DNA of 64,000 nt from Actinomadura montaniterrae. GTDB lineage: Bacteria > Actinomycetota > Actinomycetes > Streptosporangiales > Streptosporangiaceae. Of the stretch, positions 43,814 through 52,500 are shown piece by piece; position 1 is the stretch's first letter; every line of letters begins with the position of its first letter. Both the position numbers and the translations under genes were made by a program. The notes beneath the pieces were generated by a model. It was not told the DNA's origin. It searched no databases and saw only the letters and a list, made by a program, of their open reading frames with translations. Location of the stretch: assembly GCF_008923365.1 (NCBI RefSeq), contig NZ_WBMR01000013.1, forward strand, positions 1 to 64,000, written 5' to 3'.

Positions 43814-44824
43814 ATGATCTGGACCAGAGTTCTGCGACGGTGGCGATGGCGGTGGATTGCCGCGCTGGCCCTGTCTCCCGTCCTGGTCGCGTCGGTGGTC
43901 GTGGGGATCGCGTACGGGAAGGGCGGCTGGTACGCCGTCAACGTCATGCTGCGCCGCGGCGCCAATGTTTGGGGCGACGTCAGCCCGGACGACTCCCGGC
44001 TATCCCCGGGGATCCGATTGTCGCTGGCAGGACGGCGCACGCCTGACGCATCCGAGCCGGTGCGCTGGCACCAGGTCGCCACCGGGCTGGAAGTCGCCGA
44101 GCTGCCCGTCCGGGTGAGCGGGCAACCCGTGGACGCCCTGCTGCTCAGCCGGATCGACCCGGCCCACTACCGGTTCCGTGTGCTCAATCGCCCGGCAGGC
44201 GACCGGGGCGTCGGTGACTGGATGGCGGCGACCGGGGCATCGCTGGTCGTCAACGGCAGCTACTACAGCCGTCACGGACACCCGGATACCCCGGTCGTCA
44301 GCGATGGCCACCGACTCGGTCCTGCTTCCTACCAGGCCACGCACGGGGCGTTCGTGGCCGACGGGTCGGGTGGCCCGGGCAGCGCCCGGCTGGTCGACCT
44401 GGCCGGTCTCGACTGGCGGCGGGCCATCGGCGGCACGAGGCAGGCGATGGTCTCCTACCCGATGCTGCTGGGAGCCGACGGTCATGGCCGGGCCGGAGGC
44501 AGCGACGAGCGATGGCTGGCCAACCGCAGTTTCCTCGGGCAGGACGGTGCCGGACGGATCATCGTCGGCACCACCCGCGATGCCTACTTCTCCCTGCCCT
44601 CGCTCGCCGCGTTCCTGCCGCGGGCCGGGCTCGACCTGCGCCTGGCCCTGAACCTGGACGGCGGGCCGGTCGCCTGCCAGAAGGTGTCGGCCGGCGGCTA
44701 CCGGCGGGACTTCTGCGGGCGGTACGAGCTGGCCGTACACGGCGGCCGGCTTCAGTTGCTCTGGCCACTGGTCGACTTCCGGCGTTCGGCCCTGCCGATG
44801 GCACTGGTGGCCGTCCCCCGCTGA
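43814..44824 (+). CDS. Phosphodiester glycosidase family protein (NAGPA-like), membrane-anchored
   Basis: A 336-aa extracytoplasmic protein. An N-terminal signal anchor follows the Arg/Trp-rich start (about residues 15-36). The DUF2233/NAGPA domain has ASLVVNGSYYSRHGHPDTPV, then a later ALNLDGGPVACQK, both containing conserved positions of the family (Asn-Gly and Asp-Gly-Gly). Such enzymes cleave sugar-phosphodiester bonds or act on secreted polysaccharide. No Shine-Dalgarno is obvious. It converges with the next, secreted protein gene. Confidence 0.8.
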   Translation: MIWTRVLRRWRWRWIAALALSPVLVASVVVGIAYGKGGWYAVNVMLRRGANVWGDVSPDDSRLSPGIRLSLAGRRTPDASEPVRWHQVATGLEVAELPVRVSGQPVDALLLSRIDPAHYRFRVLNRPAGDRGVGDWMAATGASLVVNGSYYSRHGHPDTPVVSDGHRLGPASYQATHGAFVADGSGGPGSARLVDLAGLDWRRAIGGTRQAMVSYPMLLGADGHGRAGGSDERWLANRSFLGQDGAGRIIVGTTRDAYFSLPSLAAFLPRAGLDLRLALNLDGGPVACQKVSAGGYRRDFCGRYELAVHGGRLQLLWPLVDFRRSALPMALVAVPR

Positions 44825-44894
44825 ACCGCCGCCTTTCGTATCGGGGGTTGTCAGGTCGTGCGAGGAGTCGTGGTCTCGGCGCTCATGGGGGAGG

Positions 44895-45674
44895 TCATGG
44901 GGCGGTGTAGAGGCAATACGCGGTGGCGCGGGCGACGATCCGGTTGGTCGTCTGCTCCTTCACCTCGGCTCTTACGTCGTAGGACAGGTAGTAGTGCGGC
45001 GAGACGGTTTGGGTGTAGGCCGTGTTGACCCAGCTTCCGTCGTCCGCGGCCGTGAAGTTCTGCTGAGCGGCCAGGTAGGCCGAGGTGCTCCACCGGAGAC
45101 TATCTGCGGTGTCCTGGGAGACGGGAGTGTTGTAGTACTCCACCTTGAGTTGCTGTCCGGGAAGGAAGTTCTGGCCCTCCAGGCGCGCGGCGAATGTGTT
45201 GGTGCTGGGATCGCACGTCAGGGTCAGATGGGTTCTGGTGTCGTAGGTGCAGGTGCCGTCCCTGTAGCCGGAGTACTGCTGGGTGCCGTCGGCGGTGCGG
45301 AAGGTGACCCGGACGGTTTCGGTGAAGAAGCTGTAGGCGGCGGGGTTCCAGGCCTTGGTGTAGCCGTTGACGTTGACCGTCCAGTCGGATCCGATCGTCG
45401 TCGGGACGCTGGCGAGCCGCTTGCCAAGGTCCGGGTCCTGAGCCGATGTGCCCCCGGTGGTGACCGAGGAGCCGGCCACAACGGTGAAGTCCACGATGAC
45501 AGGGGTGCCCTTGGCCATCGTCGAAGCTGCGCCGGACAGCCGGGCGGAGATCGTGCCGGTGGCCTCGTCGCAGGTGAGGGTGGCCGTCAGCGGCGTCGCG
45601 GCGTTGGCGGAGCCCACGGGGGCCAGCAGGGCCGCTAAGGCCACGAGCAGGACGGCGAGGATACGAGAGCGCAC
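44895..45674 (-). CDS. Secreted protein of unknown function, duplicated Cys-strand module
   Basis: A 259-aa exported protein with a Sec signal peptide (hydrophobic ILAVLLVALAALLAPVGSAN, cleavage near Ala-Asn-Ala-Ala). The mature part appears to contain two similar beta-rich halves, each opening LTATLTCDEATGTISARLSG and THLTLTCDPSTNTFAARLEG. Later Cys residues (GTCTYDT; AYCLYTA) could form disulfides. GTG 45674 has AGGAGG 5 bp upstream. The family is not recognised; a surface or matrix protein is plausible. Confidence 0.75.
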   Translation of the reverse strand: MRSRILAVLLVALAALLAPVGSANAATPLTATLTCDEATGTISARLSGAASTMAKGTPVIVDFTVVAGSSVTTGGTSAQDPDLGKRLASVPTTIGSDWTVNVNGYTKAWNPAAYSFFTETVRVTFRTADGTQQYSGYRDGTCTYDTRTHLTLTCDPSTNTFAARLEGQNFLPGQQLKVEYYNTPVSQDTADSLRWSTSAYLAAQQNFTAADDGSWVNTAYTQTVSPHYYLSYDVRAEVKEQTTNRIVARATAYCLYTAP

Positions 45675-46133
45675 GTGCCCTCCTAAGAATGAATGGCGTG
45701 TCAAAAAGATCATCGAGCAGTAGGGGGAGATTGCTCGCACTCTGGCCGATATTGGACGGCGCTGTGCCGTCCCCCGGTCGCTGCGCCTGGCCAATCACGC
45801 CGTTTCCGGGACCGGAAACCGTCCGGTCGGCGCGCCGTCGGGGTGACACCGCCGCGCCGAGTGAGATCGGCTTTGAACCGGTCAGCGGGGGTCAGGCCGG
45901 GGAACGGCTGCCGAGGCGCGACGAGGTGGCGGCAATGCCCCGTCGCCGGAAATGCCCCGTCGGCGGCAAGGTGGCCTCCTCCAGGATGCCGGGCCGGTCG
46001 GCGACCGGCAGGTATGCATTTCGGGACGTACTGGGACCAGGTGGCACGCGGGTGCTCAGGCCGTCCGTCGTGACCACGAGGGCCTCGCCGTGTTCGCCGG
46101 GCACCGGGTGACCTGCGGGGGTACGGTGCGCTC
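45675..46133. other. 459-bp gap without a supported gene
   Basis: Between the secreted protein and the NUDIX gene I see no credible reading frame with a start, ribosome site and domain. It contains a short direct repeat (AATGCCCCGTCG twice, 45933-45962 region) and presumably the two promoters. Confidence 0.6.
46122..46127 (+). promoter_or_regulatory. Probable -10 of NUDIX gene
   Basis: TACGGT ends 6 bp before ATG 46134. A GGGGG run lies about 14 bp upstream, too far for a normal ribosome site, so a leaderless start is likely. Confidence 0.35.
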
Positions 46134-46583
46134 ATGGGTGCGCGAATCGCTGTCCGGGTCACCGCCGTGATCGTCGAGGACGGGCGGATCCTGCTGCTCG
46201 ACCAGGACACCGGCACCGGCCGGTCCTGGTCGCTGCCCGGCGGGAAGGTCGAGCACGGGGAGACGCTGAGCGCCGCGCTCGTCCGTGAGGTGCGTGAGGA
46301 GACCGGACTCGAGGTCGTGCCGGGCCGGCTGCTGTACGTGTGCGACCACCTTCCCGGCGGCGACACCCATGTCGTGCACATGACTTTCACCGCCCAGCGC
46401 GTCGGCGGCCGCGTCGGCGACGTCGAGAGCGGCGCCGACACCCGCCCGATCCGTGGTGTGGAGTTCGTGGCCATCGACAAGCTCGGCGAGCTGGGGTTCA
46501 GCGACCGGTTCGTTGAGCTGGCCCGCTTGGGCTGGCCGGGCGCCGGCTCCTACATGGGGTTCAAGTCAGCCATCGGTTTGTGA
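46134..46583 (+). CDS. NUDIX hydrolase
   Basis: A 149-aa enzyme with a perfect Nudix box, GGKVEHGETLSAALVREVRE followed by ETGLEV (GX5EX7REUXEEXGU). It hydrolyses nucleoside diphosphates linked to another group; the substrate cannot be predicted. A preceding ILLLDQDTGTGRSWSLPGG strand and a following LLYVCDHLPGGD fit the fold. It converges with the P450 gene. Confidence 0.92.
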   Translation: MGARIAVRVTAVIVEDGRILLLDQDTGTGRSWSLPGGKVEHGETLSAALVREVREETGLEVVPGRLLYVCDHLPGGDTHVVHMTFTAQRVGGRVGDVESGADTRPIRGVEFVAIDKLGELGFSDRFVELARLGWPGAGSYMGFKSAIGL

Positions 46584-46639
46584 GGTCCCCGGCGGTCGGC
46601 TGCCCTTGGTGCGAGGGGCCTGTCTGATATCCGCACGGG

Positions 46640-47995
46640 TCAGAGGCGGGCCTTCGCTTTGCGTTTGGTGACGGGTTCGGCGAGGCGTTGTTCGTCGCAG
46701 GCGCGTTGGAGGGTTTCGAGGGTTTCGTCGAGTCCTGGGCCGAGTCTGGGGCCGGGGGTGAAGGTGGCCGGGAGGTTGCGCATGCCGTTGATGATGCCGA
46801 TCGTCTCGTAGTGCACCGCGCCCCCGGGTTCGCAGACGAAGTCGGGCATCCGGTCGAGCACCTGCGTGAGCATCCGCTTGAAGACGGTGCGGGCGACGTT
46901 GGAGCCGATGCAACGGTGGATGCCGAGGCCGAAGCTGGCGTGCCGGTTGCCCGTGCGTGCCAGGTGGATCGTGTGCGGGTCAGGGAACGCGGCCGGGTCG
47001 CGGTTCGCCATGGCCCACGACAGCCACAGGCGCTCTCCCTCTTTGAAGCGGGTGCCGGCGACCTCGCAGTCGGCGGAGATGGTGCGTCCGTCCCCGGGAG
47101 CGGGGGTGTAGAAGCGGAGGAACTCTTCGGTCGCCGAGTCCAGCAGGGTGTCGCGTTCGTCGTTGAGGCGCTGCCGTCCGGCGGGGTTCTCCGACAGCCA
47201 TTCCAGGGCGTGGGCGGTCAGGGCGGTGGTGGTGTCGAAGCCGCCGCCGATGAGCAGGGTGAGGACGCCGACGAGTTCGTGGTCGGGCGGGTTCTTGCCG
47301 TTGATGTCGGCGTTGATGAGCGCGTTCACCAGCCCGGGACGTGGGTTCTCGCGGATTTCCGCGAGGGTGGCCACCAGGTCCTGGTGCATCTCGATGAGCA
47401 TTTCCAGGACCCGATGCATCGCGGGCGAGTCCGGTGGGGTGTAGATGGACGCGTGCGCCGGCTCGTTGTACAGCGCCCATTTCTTGAGCGGGATCCCCAT
47501 CATGGCGAGGGTGAACACGGCCGGGACGACGTTGGCGAGGTCCTCGACGAAGTCGATGCGGCCGTCCTCGATCTTCTCGTCGAGGCAGGCGCGGACGACC
47601 TCGTCGATCAGCGGGATCCAGCGCTGCACGGCCGCTGGGGACAGGTAGGGGTTGAGGGCCTGCCGGTAATGGCGCTGCTCGGGCGGGTCCATCTCCAGGA
47701 ACCCGCCCTGGGACGCGAACTCAGAGGTGGGAATGGTGATCCCTTTGTATCCGCGCCGTTCGTTGCGGACGTCATGGTCGTTGGACAGGTACTCGACCGA
47801 CCGCGCGGCCAGCTCGAACACCTCCCGGTTGCCGGCCGCCACCCAGTGCCCGCCGTAGGTGTCCGACCAGGCGATGGGGCACCGGTCGTGCATCTCCCGG
47901 GTGATCGCTTCGAACCGGTGCCGGTACTCGGGTGCGTGCCGGTCGAACCTGTACCGGTTCCTCTTGCGGTCGTCGTCAGGGATCTCCGTGCTCAT
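46640..47995 (-). CDS. Cytochrome P450
   Basis: A 451-aa soluble bacterial P450. The I-helix is LLIGGGFDTTTALTAHALEW (oxygen-binding Thr), the K-helix has EEFLRFYTPAPGDGRT with ExxR, and the heme loop is FGLGIHRCIG with the Cys ligand. EMDPPEQRHYRQALNPYLSP is typical near the B-C region. A basic tail ends in KRKAKARL. ATG 47995 has GGAGGC about 8 bp upstream. A 16-bp palindrome sits about 50 bp upstream. No ferredoxin gene is adjacent, so electrons come from elsewhere. It is divergent from a TetR gene. Confidence 0.92.
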   Translation of the reverse strand: MSTEIPDDDRKRNRYRFDRHAPEYRHRFEAITREMHDRCPIAWSDTYGGHWVAAGNREVFELAARSVEYLSNDHDVRNERRGYKGITIPTSEFASQGGFLEMDPPEQRHYRQALNPYLSPAAVQRWIPLIDEVVRACLDEKIEDGRIDFVEDLANVVPAVFTLAMMGIPLKKWALYNEPAHASIYTPPDSPAMHRVLEMLIEMHQDLVATLAEIRENPRPGLVNALINADINGKNPPDHELVGVLTLLIGGGFDTTTALTAHALEWLSENPAGRQRLNDERDTLLDSATEEFLRFYTPAPGDGRTISADCEVAGTRFKEGERLWLSWAMANRDPAAFPDPHTIHLARTGNRHASFGLGIHRCIGSNVARTVFKRMLTQVLDRMPDFVCEPGGAVHYETIGIINGMRNLPATFTPGPRLGPGLDETLETLQRACDEQRLAEPVTKRKAKARL

Positions 47996-48046
47996 GTCGA
48001 TCGCCTCCTCGGTGCCGATCGCAGGCCGGGTCAGCGCGCACCGTTC

Positions 48047-48062
48047 CTGTACAGACGTACAG
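48047..48062. promoter_or_regulatory. 16-bp palindrome, TetR operator 1 (P450/TetR)
   Basis: CTGTACAGACGTACAG has perfect 6-bp arms (CTGTAC/GTACAG). It lies between the P450 and the divergent TetR gene. A second, 12/16-matching copy precedes the dioxygenase at 48983. Confidence 0.65.
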
Positions 48063-48217
48063 TCTGAGGGCTTGATTTTTACACGAGAGGCCGATTCTCA
48101 CAAGCGAGACCCTTATTCTAAGCCTCCGCGATGCGCCGGTCACGCAGACGAAAGCGAGGCGTCAAGCGACCTGCCGGTCTGTAAGAATGTCGGTGCAGCG
48201 TGAGAGCGAGGTCGTGC

Positions 48218-48814
48218 ATGGCATCCCCCCGGCGCGTGGGAACCGAGACATCCAAGACGCGGGATCTCATTCTCAACTGCGTCGAACGGCTGATGCTGGA
48301 GGCGGGCTACGCCGGCGTCACCTACCGCGCCATCGCCGCCAAGGCCGGCGTCACTCCGGGGCTGGTCCAGTACTACTTCCCGACCCAAGACGAGGTGTTC
48401 GTCGCGGCCATCCGGCGGCGGTCGCAGCAGAACCTGGAGAAGCTGGCCGAGGCCCTGCGCGCCCGCCCCGACCAGCCATTGCACGTCCTGTGGGAGTACA
48501 GCCGGGACGAGTCCGCGGCGGCGCTCACCACCGAGTTCCTCGCGCTGGGCAACCACCGCAAGTCGATCCGCGCGGAGATCACCGAGTGGACCGAGCGGGT
48601 GCGGCGACTCCAGATCGACGCGCTCGACGAGGCGATCCGCAAGCGACCCGTCACCCTGGGACCCCTGTCCCAAGGGACGCTGCTGTTCCTGGTGACGGGC
48701 ATCCCGAAGCTGATCCGGCTGGAGGAGGGCGTCGGCATCGCGTCGGCGCACGCCGAGGTCGTGAAGGAGTTCCAGGAGTTCCTCGACTCGGTGGAGCCGG
48801 TCACCCCTGGTTGA
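48218..48814 (+). CDS. TetR-family regulator of the P450/dioxygenase unit
   Basis: A 198-aa regulator. The helix-turn-helix is LILNCVERLMLEAGYAG, VTYRAIAAKAGVTPGLVQYY, FPTQDEVF. The C-terminal part is the tetracyclin-repressor-like ligand domain with a conserved EYSRDESAAALTTEFLALGN stretch. ATG 48218 has GAGG within the expected range. It is divergent from the P450 and upstream of the TfdA dioxygenase; similar palindromes stand before both, so it probably controls both transcripts. Confidence 0.88.
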   Translation: MASPRRVGTETSKTRDLILNCVERLMLEAGYAGVTYRAIAAKAGVTPGLVQYYFPTQDEVFVAAIRRRSQQNLEKLAEALRARPDQPLHVLWEYSRDESAAALTTEFLALGNHRKSIRAEITEWTERVRRLQIDALDEAIRKRPVTLGPLSQGTLLFLVTGIPKLIRLEEGVGIASAHAEVVKEFQEFLDSVEPVTPG

Positions 48815-48853
48815 TGATCGCGGGCATCGCACCGCGGAACCGGCCGGGACGGT

Positions 48854-48946
48854 TACGGCGTGCCGTTCTTCGCCTCCGACGCCTCCGGCTTCTGCTCCGT
48901 CCAGACCCTCTACATCCACGTTGGTCCGGGTCGGTCGGCATTTTAG
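48854..48946 (+). pseudogene. SDR C-terminal tail remnant
   Basis: About 30 codons reading YGVPFFASDASGF then CSVQTLYIHVG, ending at TAG 48944. This closely parallels the C-terminal SDR pattern 'FLASDASGFVTGQTLYVDGG'. No N-terminal part is present. It sits between the TetR gene and the dioxygenase operator. Confidence 0.5.
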
Positions 48947-48982
48947 CGAGAAGCTTGCTCTCTTGAAGCGGCGAAAGCATTC

Positions 48983-48998
48983 TTATACGGTCGTACAG
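48983..48998. promoter_or_regulatory. TetR operator 2 upstream of dioxygenase
   Basis: TTATACGGTCGTACAG matches 12 of 16 positions of the palindrome at 48047, with an identical right arm CGTACAG. It ends 16 bp before the dioxygenase ATG, a repressor-like position. Confidence 0.55.
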
Positions 48999-49014
48999 CT
49001 ACCTTGGAGGTGCG

Positions 49015-49848
49015 ATGACCGCTGCGTTCACCCCGCTCAGCCCGTTCGGCATGGAGATCACCGGCGCGTCCGGCGACCAGCTGGTGCATCAGGAAGCCGC
49101 CGACCGCTGCCGGGAACTCCTCAACGAGCACGGGGTGATGATCTACCGCGAACTCGACATCGGCGACGACGACCTCGTCGCCTTCACCCGCCTGCTCGGC
49201 GAACCCGAGGTCGCCAAGACCAGCGAGCACCGCCACCCCGAGATCGACACGATCACCCTCGACCCGGCCAAGACCAACGCCGTCCTCGCGGGCTACCGGC
49301 GCGGGAACTTCCACTGGCACATCGACGGCGCCACCATCCCGATCCCGCAGAAGGCCACGCTGCTCACCGCCCGCGAGGTCGACCCGGCCGGCGGCGACAC
49401 CGAATTCGCCAGCACCTTCCTCGCCTACCAGGCCCTGCCCGAGGCGGAGAAGGCACGCCTCGACGGCCTCACCGTCGTACACAGCTTCGCCGCCGCACAA
49501 CTGCGCGCCAACCCCACCCCCACCGACGAAGAACGCGCCGCCTGGAACCGCGTGCCCTCCCGCACCCACCCGCTGGTCTGGACGCGCAGCAACGGACGCA
49601 AGTCCCTGCTCGTCGGAGCCACCGCCGGCGAGGTCATGGAGCTTCCCGGACAAGAAGGCCAGGCGCTACTGGAACGGCTCCTGGACTGGGCCACCCAGCC
49701 GCAGTTCGTCCTCCGCCACCAGTGGCGGCGCGGCGACCTGGTCATCTGGGACAACACCGGGATGCTGCACCGCGCCCTGCCCTTCGAGCCGACCTCCCGG
49801 CGGCTGATGCACCGCACCACCCTCGTCGGCGAAGAGGCGGTCGCCTGA
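49015..49848 (+). CDS. TfdA/TauD-family Fe(II)/2-oxoglutarate dioxygenase
   Basis: A 277-aa enzyme of the taurine/alpha-ketoglutarate dioxygenase family. The metal-binding HxD is in FHWHIDGATIPIPQKATLL. The distal His is probably in MLHRALPFEP, and the 2-oxoglutarate-binding Arg in RRLMHRTTLVG. The N-terminus (SPFGMEITGASGDQL) is typical. ATG 49015 has TTGGAGG 4 bp upstream, directly after operator 2. Its stop overlaps the next start (TGATG). The substrate is unknown; an ether, sulfonate or side-chain oxidation is typical of the family. Confidence 0.9.
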   Translation: MTAAFTPLSPFGMEITGASGDQLVHQEAADRCRELLNEHGVMIYRELDIGDDDLVAFTRLLGEPEVAKTSEHRHPEIDTITLDPAKTNAVLAGYRRGNFHWHIDGATIPIPQKATLLTAREVDPAGGDTEFASTFLAYQALPEAEKARLDGLTVVHSFAAAQLRANPTPTDEERAAWNRVPSRTHPLVWTRSNGRKSLLVGATAGEVMELPGQEGQALLERLLDWATQPQFVLRHQWRRGDLVIWDNTGMLHRALPFEPTSRRLMHRTTLVGEEAVA

Positions 49849-50429
49849 TGACCGACGACCTGGAAGCGCTGCGCCGCGACGTGCGCTACCTCAAAGACCG
49901 CGCCGAGATCCTCGACTGCGTCGCCCGCCACGCCCGCGGCTGCGACCGCCACGACGACGCCCTCATCACCGGCGCCTACCACCCCGACGCCACCGACGAA
50001 CACGGACACACCACCAACTCCGGCGCCGACTACGCCGCCTGGGTCAACCCCACCCACGCCGCGACCTCGCACACCCACCTGCACAACATCACCACCCACA
50101 CCTGCGACATCGACGGCGACACCGCCCACTGCGAGAGCTACTCCCTCGTCGTCCTGCTCGGCAAGGACGGACGCACCGCGCAGATCATCAACGGCCGCTA
50201 CCTCGACCGCCTCGAACGCCGCGACGGCCGCTGGCGGATCGCCCTGCGCCGCTCCACCGTCGAGGTCATGTTCACCGCCGACGCCTCCGTCCTGAAGTCG
50301 CCGTTCTTCACCGACCAGGGCTACCTCAAGGGCACGCGCGACACCACCGACCTCTCCTACCAGCGCCCGCTCACCCTGGAGCAGGCCGGGTCCCGCTGGT
50401 CGTCCACGACGCAGGCGAACTCCCGGTGA
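49848..50429 (+). CDS. SnoaL/NTF2-like protein
   Basis: A 193-aa alpha+beta-barrel protein. The N-terminal helical region LKDRAEILDCVARHARGCDR, the central GAYHPDATDEHG, and the strands HLHNITTHTCDIDGDTAHCE and NGRYLDRLERRDGRWRIALR fit the SnoaL_4 group, which includes polyketide cyclases, dehydratases and small subunits of ring dioxygenases. It overlaps the dioxygenase stop by 1 bp and the next gene by 4 bp (GTGA). It may act on the product of the dioxygenase or P450. Confidence 0.85.
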   Translation: MTDDLEALRRDVRYLKDRAEILDCVARHARGCDRHDDALITGAYHPDATDEHGHTTNSGADYAAWVNPTHAATSHTHLHNITTHTCDIDGDTAHCESYSLVVLLGKDGRTAQIINGRYLDRLERRDGRWRIALRRSTVEVMFTADASVLKSPFFTDQGYLKGTRDTTDLSYQRPLTLEQAGSRWSSTTQANSR

Positions 50430-52438
50430 CCGGGCTCCGCGCGCTCGCGACGGGCAGCGTCGTCCTGCTGGGCGCGGTAGCGGTGCCAGGCGTGTCCGCA
50501 TCGGCCGCCGCGCCGCCGCAGTGCGCGCAGCCGCAGCCCAACGGCCCGATGCAGGTCACCGCCGACTGCGTCGACCCGCTCTATGCCCGGCCGGTCATCG
50601 ACGGTGAGAAGGACCAGACCAGCCCGGTGCCGCACCACCAGGTGTCCGGGCATTTCGAGGGAACGAACGTCAAGTTCAACCTCTACCTCCCGCCGGCGAA
50701 CCGCTGGGACGGCAGGTTCTTCCAGCTCGTCTACCCGCTGCAAAGCGAGAACGCCGACGCGCAGTCCATCGCCTTCGGGGCCGACAGCGGCGCCTACACC
50801 GTCCAGACCTCCGGGACCGAGGGCTACCGCGCCGACGCGGCCGCCGCCAAGCTCTCCCGCACCGTCGCGGCGACGTACTACCGCTCGTCCCGCCGGATCC
50901 ACGGCTACGTCTACGGCGGCAGCGGCGGCTCGTACATGACGATCGGCGCGATGGAGAACACCACCGGCGTGTGGGACGGCGCGGTGCCGTTCATCCCCGG
51001 GGTGCCGACCTCGATCCCGAACAACTTCTTCGTCCGCGCCTTCGCCCGGCTGGTGCTGCGCGGCAAGGCACCGCAGATCGCCGACGCGGTGCGTCCCGGC
51101 GGATCCGGGAACCCCTACGCCGGTCTCACCTCCACGCAGAAAGCGGTGCTGCGCGAGGTCACGCGGATGGGCATCCCGCTGCGGGCCTGGGAGAACCACT
51201 CCTACGTCCTCGGCCTGGACGACCCGCAAGGTCTGCTCGGCTTCGCCGGCACCGTCCGCGCCATCGACCCGAGCTACGCCGACGACTTCTGGAGCAAGCC
51301 CGGTTATCTCGGCACCGAGCGCTCACCCCTCGGCGACCTGACCCGCAACGCGCGCATCGACCAGACCGCCACCATCACCGAAGTGGAGCGGGACGACCAC
51401 AACGTCCCAACCAAACTCACCCTCGACAAAGCACCGGCCGACCCGAACAAGCTCGGTTTCGACGTCACCGCCTCCCGCGCCGACGGCACCACGATCGGCG
51501 CGGTCACCGGCTCGCTCGACCCCGCCACCAGGACCTTCACCATCGGTACCGGCAACTCCTCCGAGACGCTCGACGCGATCGCCGCCGGTGGCGAGCTGCG
51601 CATCGACAACCGCTGGAACCTGGCGCTGCTGACCTACCATCGCCACCAAGTCCCGGCGCGGCCCGGGTTCACCGCCTTCGACCAGTTCCGCGACCCCACC
51701 GGCAAGCCGATCTACCCGCAACGCGCCGTCGAGATCGGCCCGGTCATCTCCGGCGAGGTCAGCGGCGGCGGCACCCACACCGGCAAGATCACCGGCAAGG
51801 TCATCGAGGTCGCGAACCTGCTCGACACCGACGCGTTCCCCTGGGACGCCGACTGGTACGCCCAGCAGGTGAAGAACGCCCTGGGAACCCGCTACGACGA
51901 CGAGTTCCGCGTCTGGTTCAACGACAACGCCGACCACATCGGCGCCCACGAGACCAACCTGCTCGACTACACCGGCATCCTCCAGCAAGCCCTCCGCGAC
52001 GTCAGCGCCTGGGCCGAAAAGGGCATAGCGCCCCCGCAATCGACCCGCTACAGCGTCACCGGCGGCCAGGTCACCGTGCCCGCAGCACCGGCCCAGCGGC
52101 ATGGGATCCAGCCCGTCGTCACCCTGACCGTCGACGGACGCCACCGGATCGACGTCCCCGCAGGCAAGCCCGTCACCTTCACCGCCACCATCCAGACGCC
52201 GCCCGGCACCGGCAGGATCGTCGCGACCGCATGGGACTTCACCGGCGGCGGCACGTTCACGCCCGCACGCTTCGGCGGCCCGCCCCGTCCCAGCATGCGC
52301 GTCCGGCAGACCTACACCTACACGAAGCGCGGCACCTACTACCCGGCCCTGCGCGCCACCGCCCAACGCGACGGCGACGCCGCCACCCCCTTCGCCACGA
52401 TCCCCGACCTCGGACGCGTCCGCGTCGTCGTCCACTGA
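50426..52438 (+). CDS. Secreted tannase-like alpha/beta hydrolase with PKD-like C-terminus
   Basis: A 670-aa exported protein. A Sec signal peptide covers about the first 28 residues (LATGSVVLLGAVAVPGVSAS). The catalytic region resembles tannase/feruloyl-esterase or related hydrolases: NLYLPPANRWDGRFFQLVYP, then the nucleophile elbow VYGGSGGSYM with Ser in GGSGG. The acid is not certain; a His-rich DNADHIGAHETNLLDYTGIL region late in the domain may supply the catalytic His. From about residue 570 a PKD-like fold follows (VTFTATIQTPPGTGRIVATA, WDFTGGGTF, TYTYTKRGTYYPALRATAQR). GTG 50426 overlaps the SnoaL stop. An extracellular hydrolase in an otherwise cytoplasmic unit suggests it releases the pathway's substrate. 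Confidence 0.75.
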   Translation: MTGLRALATGSVVLLGAVAVPGVSASAAAPPQCAQPQPNGPMQVTADCVDPLYARPVIDGEKDQTSPVPHHQVSGHFEGTNVKFNLYLPPANRWDGRFFQLVYPLQSENADAQSIAFGADSGAYTVQTSGTEGYRADAAAAKLSRTVAATYYRSSRRIHGYVYGGSGGSYMTIGAMENTTGVWDGAVPFIPGVPTSIPNNFFVRAFARLVLRGKAPQIADAVRPGGSGNPYAGLTSTQKAVLREVTRMGIPLRAWENHSYVLGLDDPQGLLGFAGTVRAIDPSYADDFWSKPGYLGTERSPLGDLTRNARIDQTATITEVERDDHNVPTKLTLDKAPADPNKLGFDVTASRADGTTIGAVTGSLDPATRTFTIGTGNSSETLDAIAAGGELRIDNRWNLALLTYHRHQVPARPGFTAFDQFRDPTGKPIYPQRAVEIGPVISGEVSGGGTHTGKITGKVIEVANLLDTDAFPWDADWYAQQVKNALGTRYDDEFRVWFNDNADHIGAHETNLLDYTGILQQALRDVSAWAEKGIAPPQSTRYSVTGGQVTVPAAPAQRHGIQPVVTLTVDGRHRIDVPAGKPVTFTATIQTPPGTGRIVATAWDFTGGGTFTPARFGGPPRPSMRVRQTYTYTKRGTYYPALRATAQRDGDAATPFATIPDLGRVRVVVH

Positions 52439-52500
52439 CCGCCTCGCCCCACCCGGCGGAAAGCCTTCCGCACGGGGCGCACCGGCACCGGAGGAACCCC

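Noticed and set aside
45675-46133. Open frames up to 256 codons in the gap before the NUDIX gene
   Set aside because: None has a ribosome site or recognisable domain and they overlap on both strands; composition is shadow-like.
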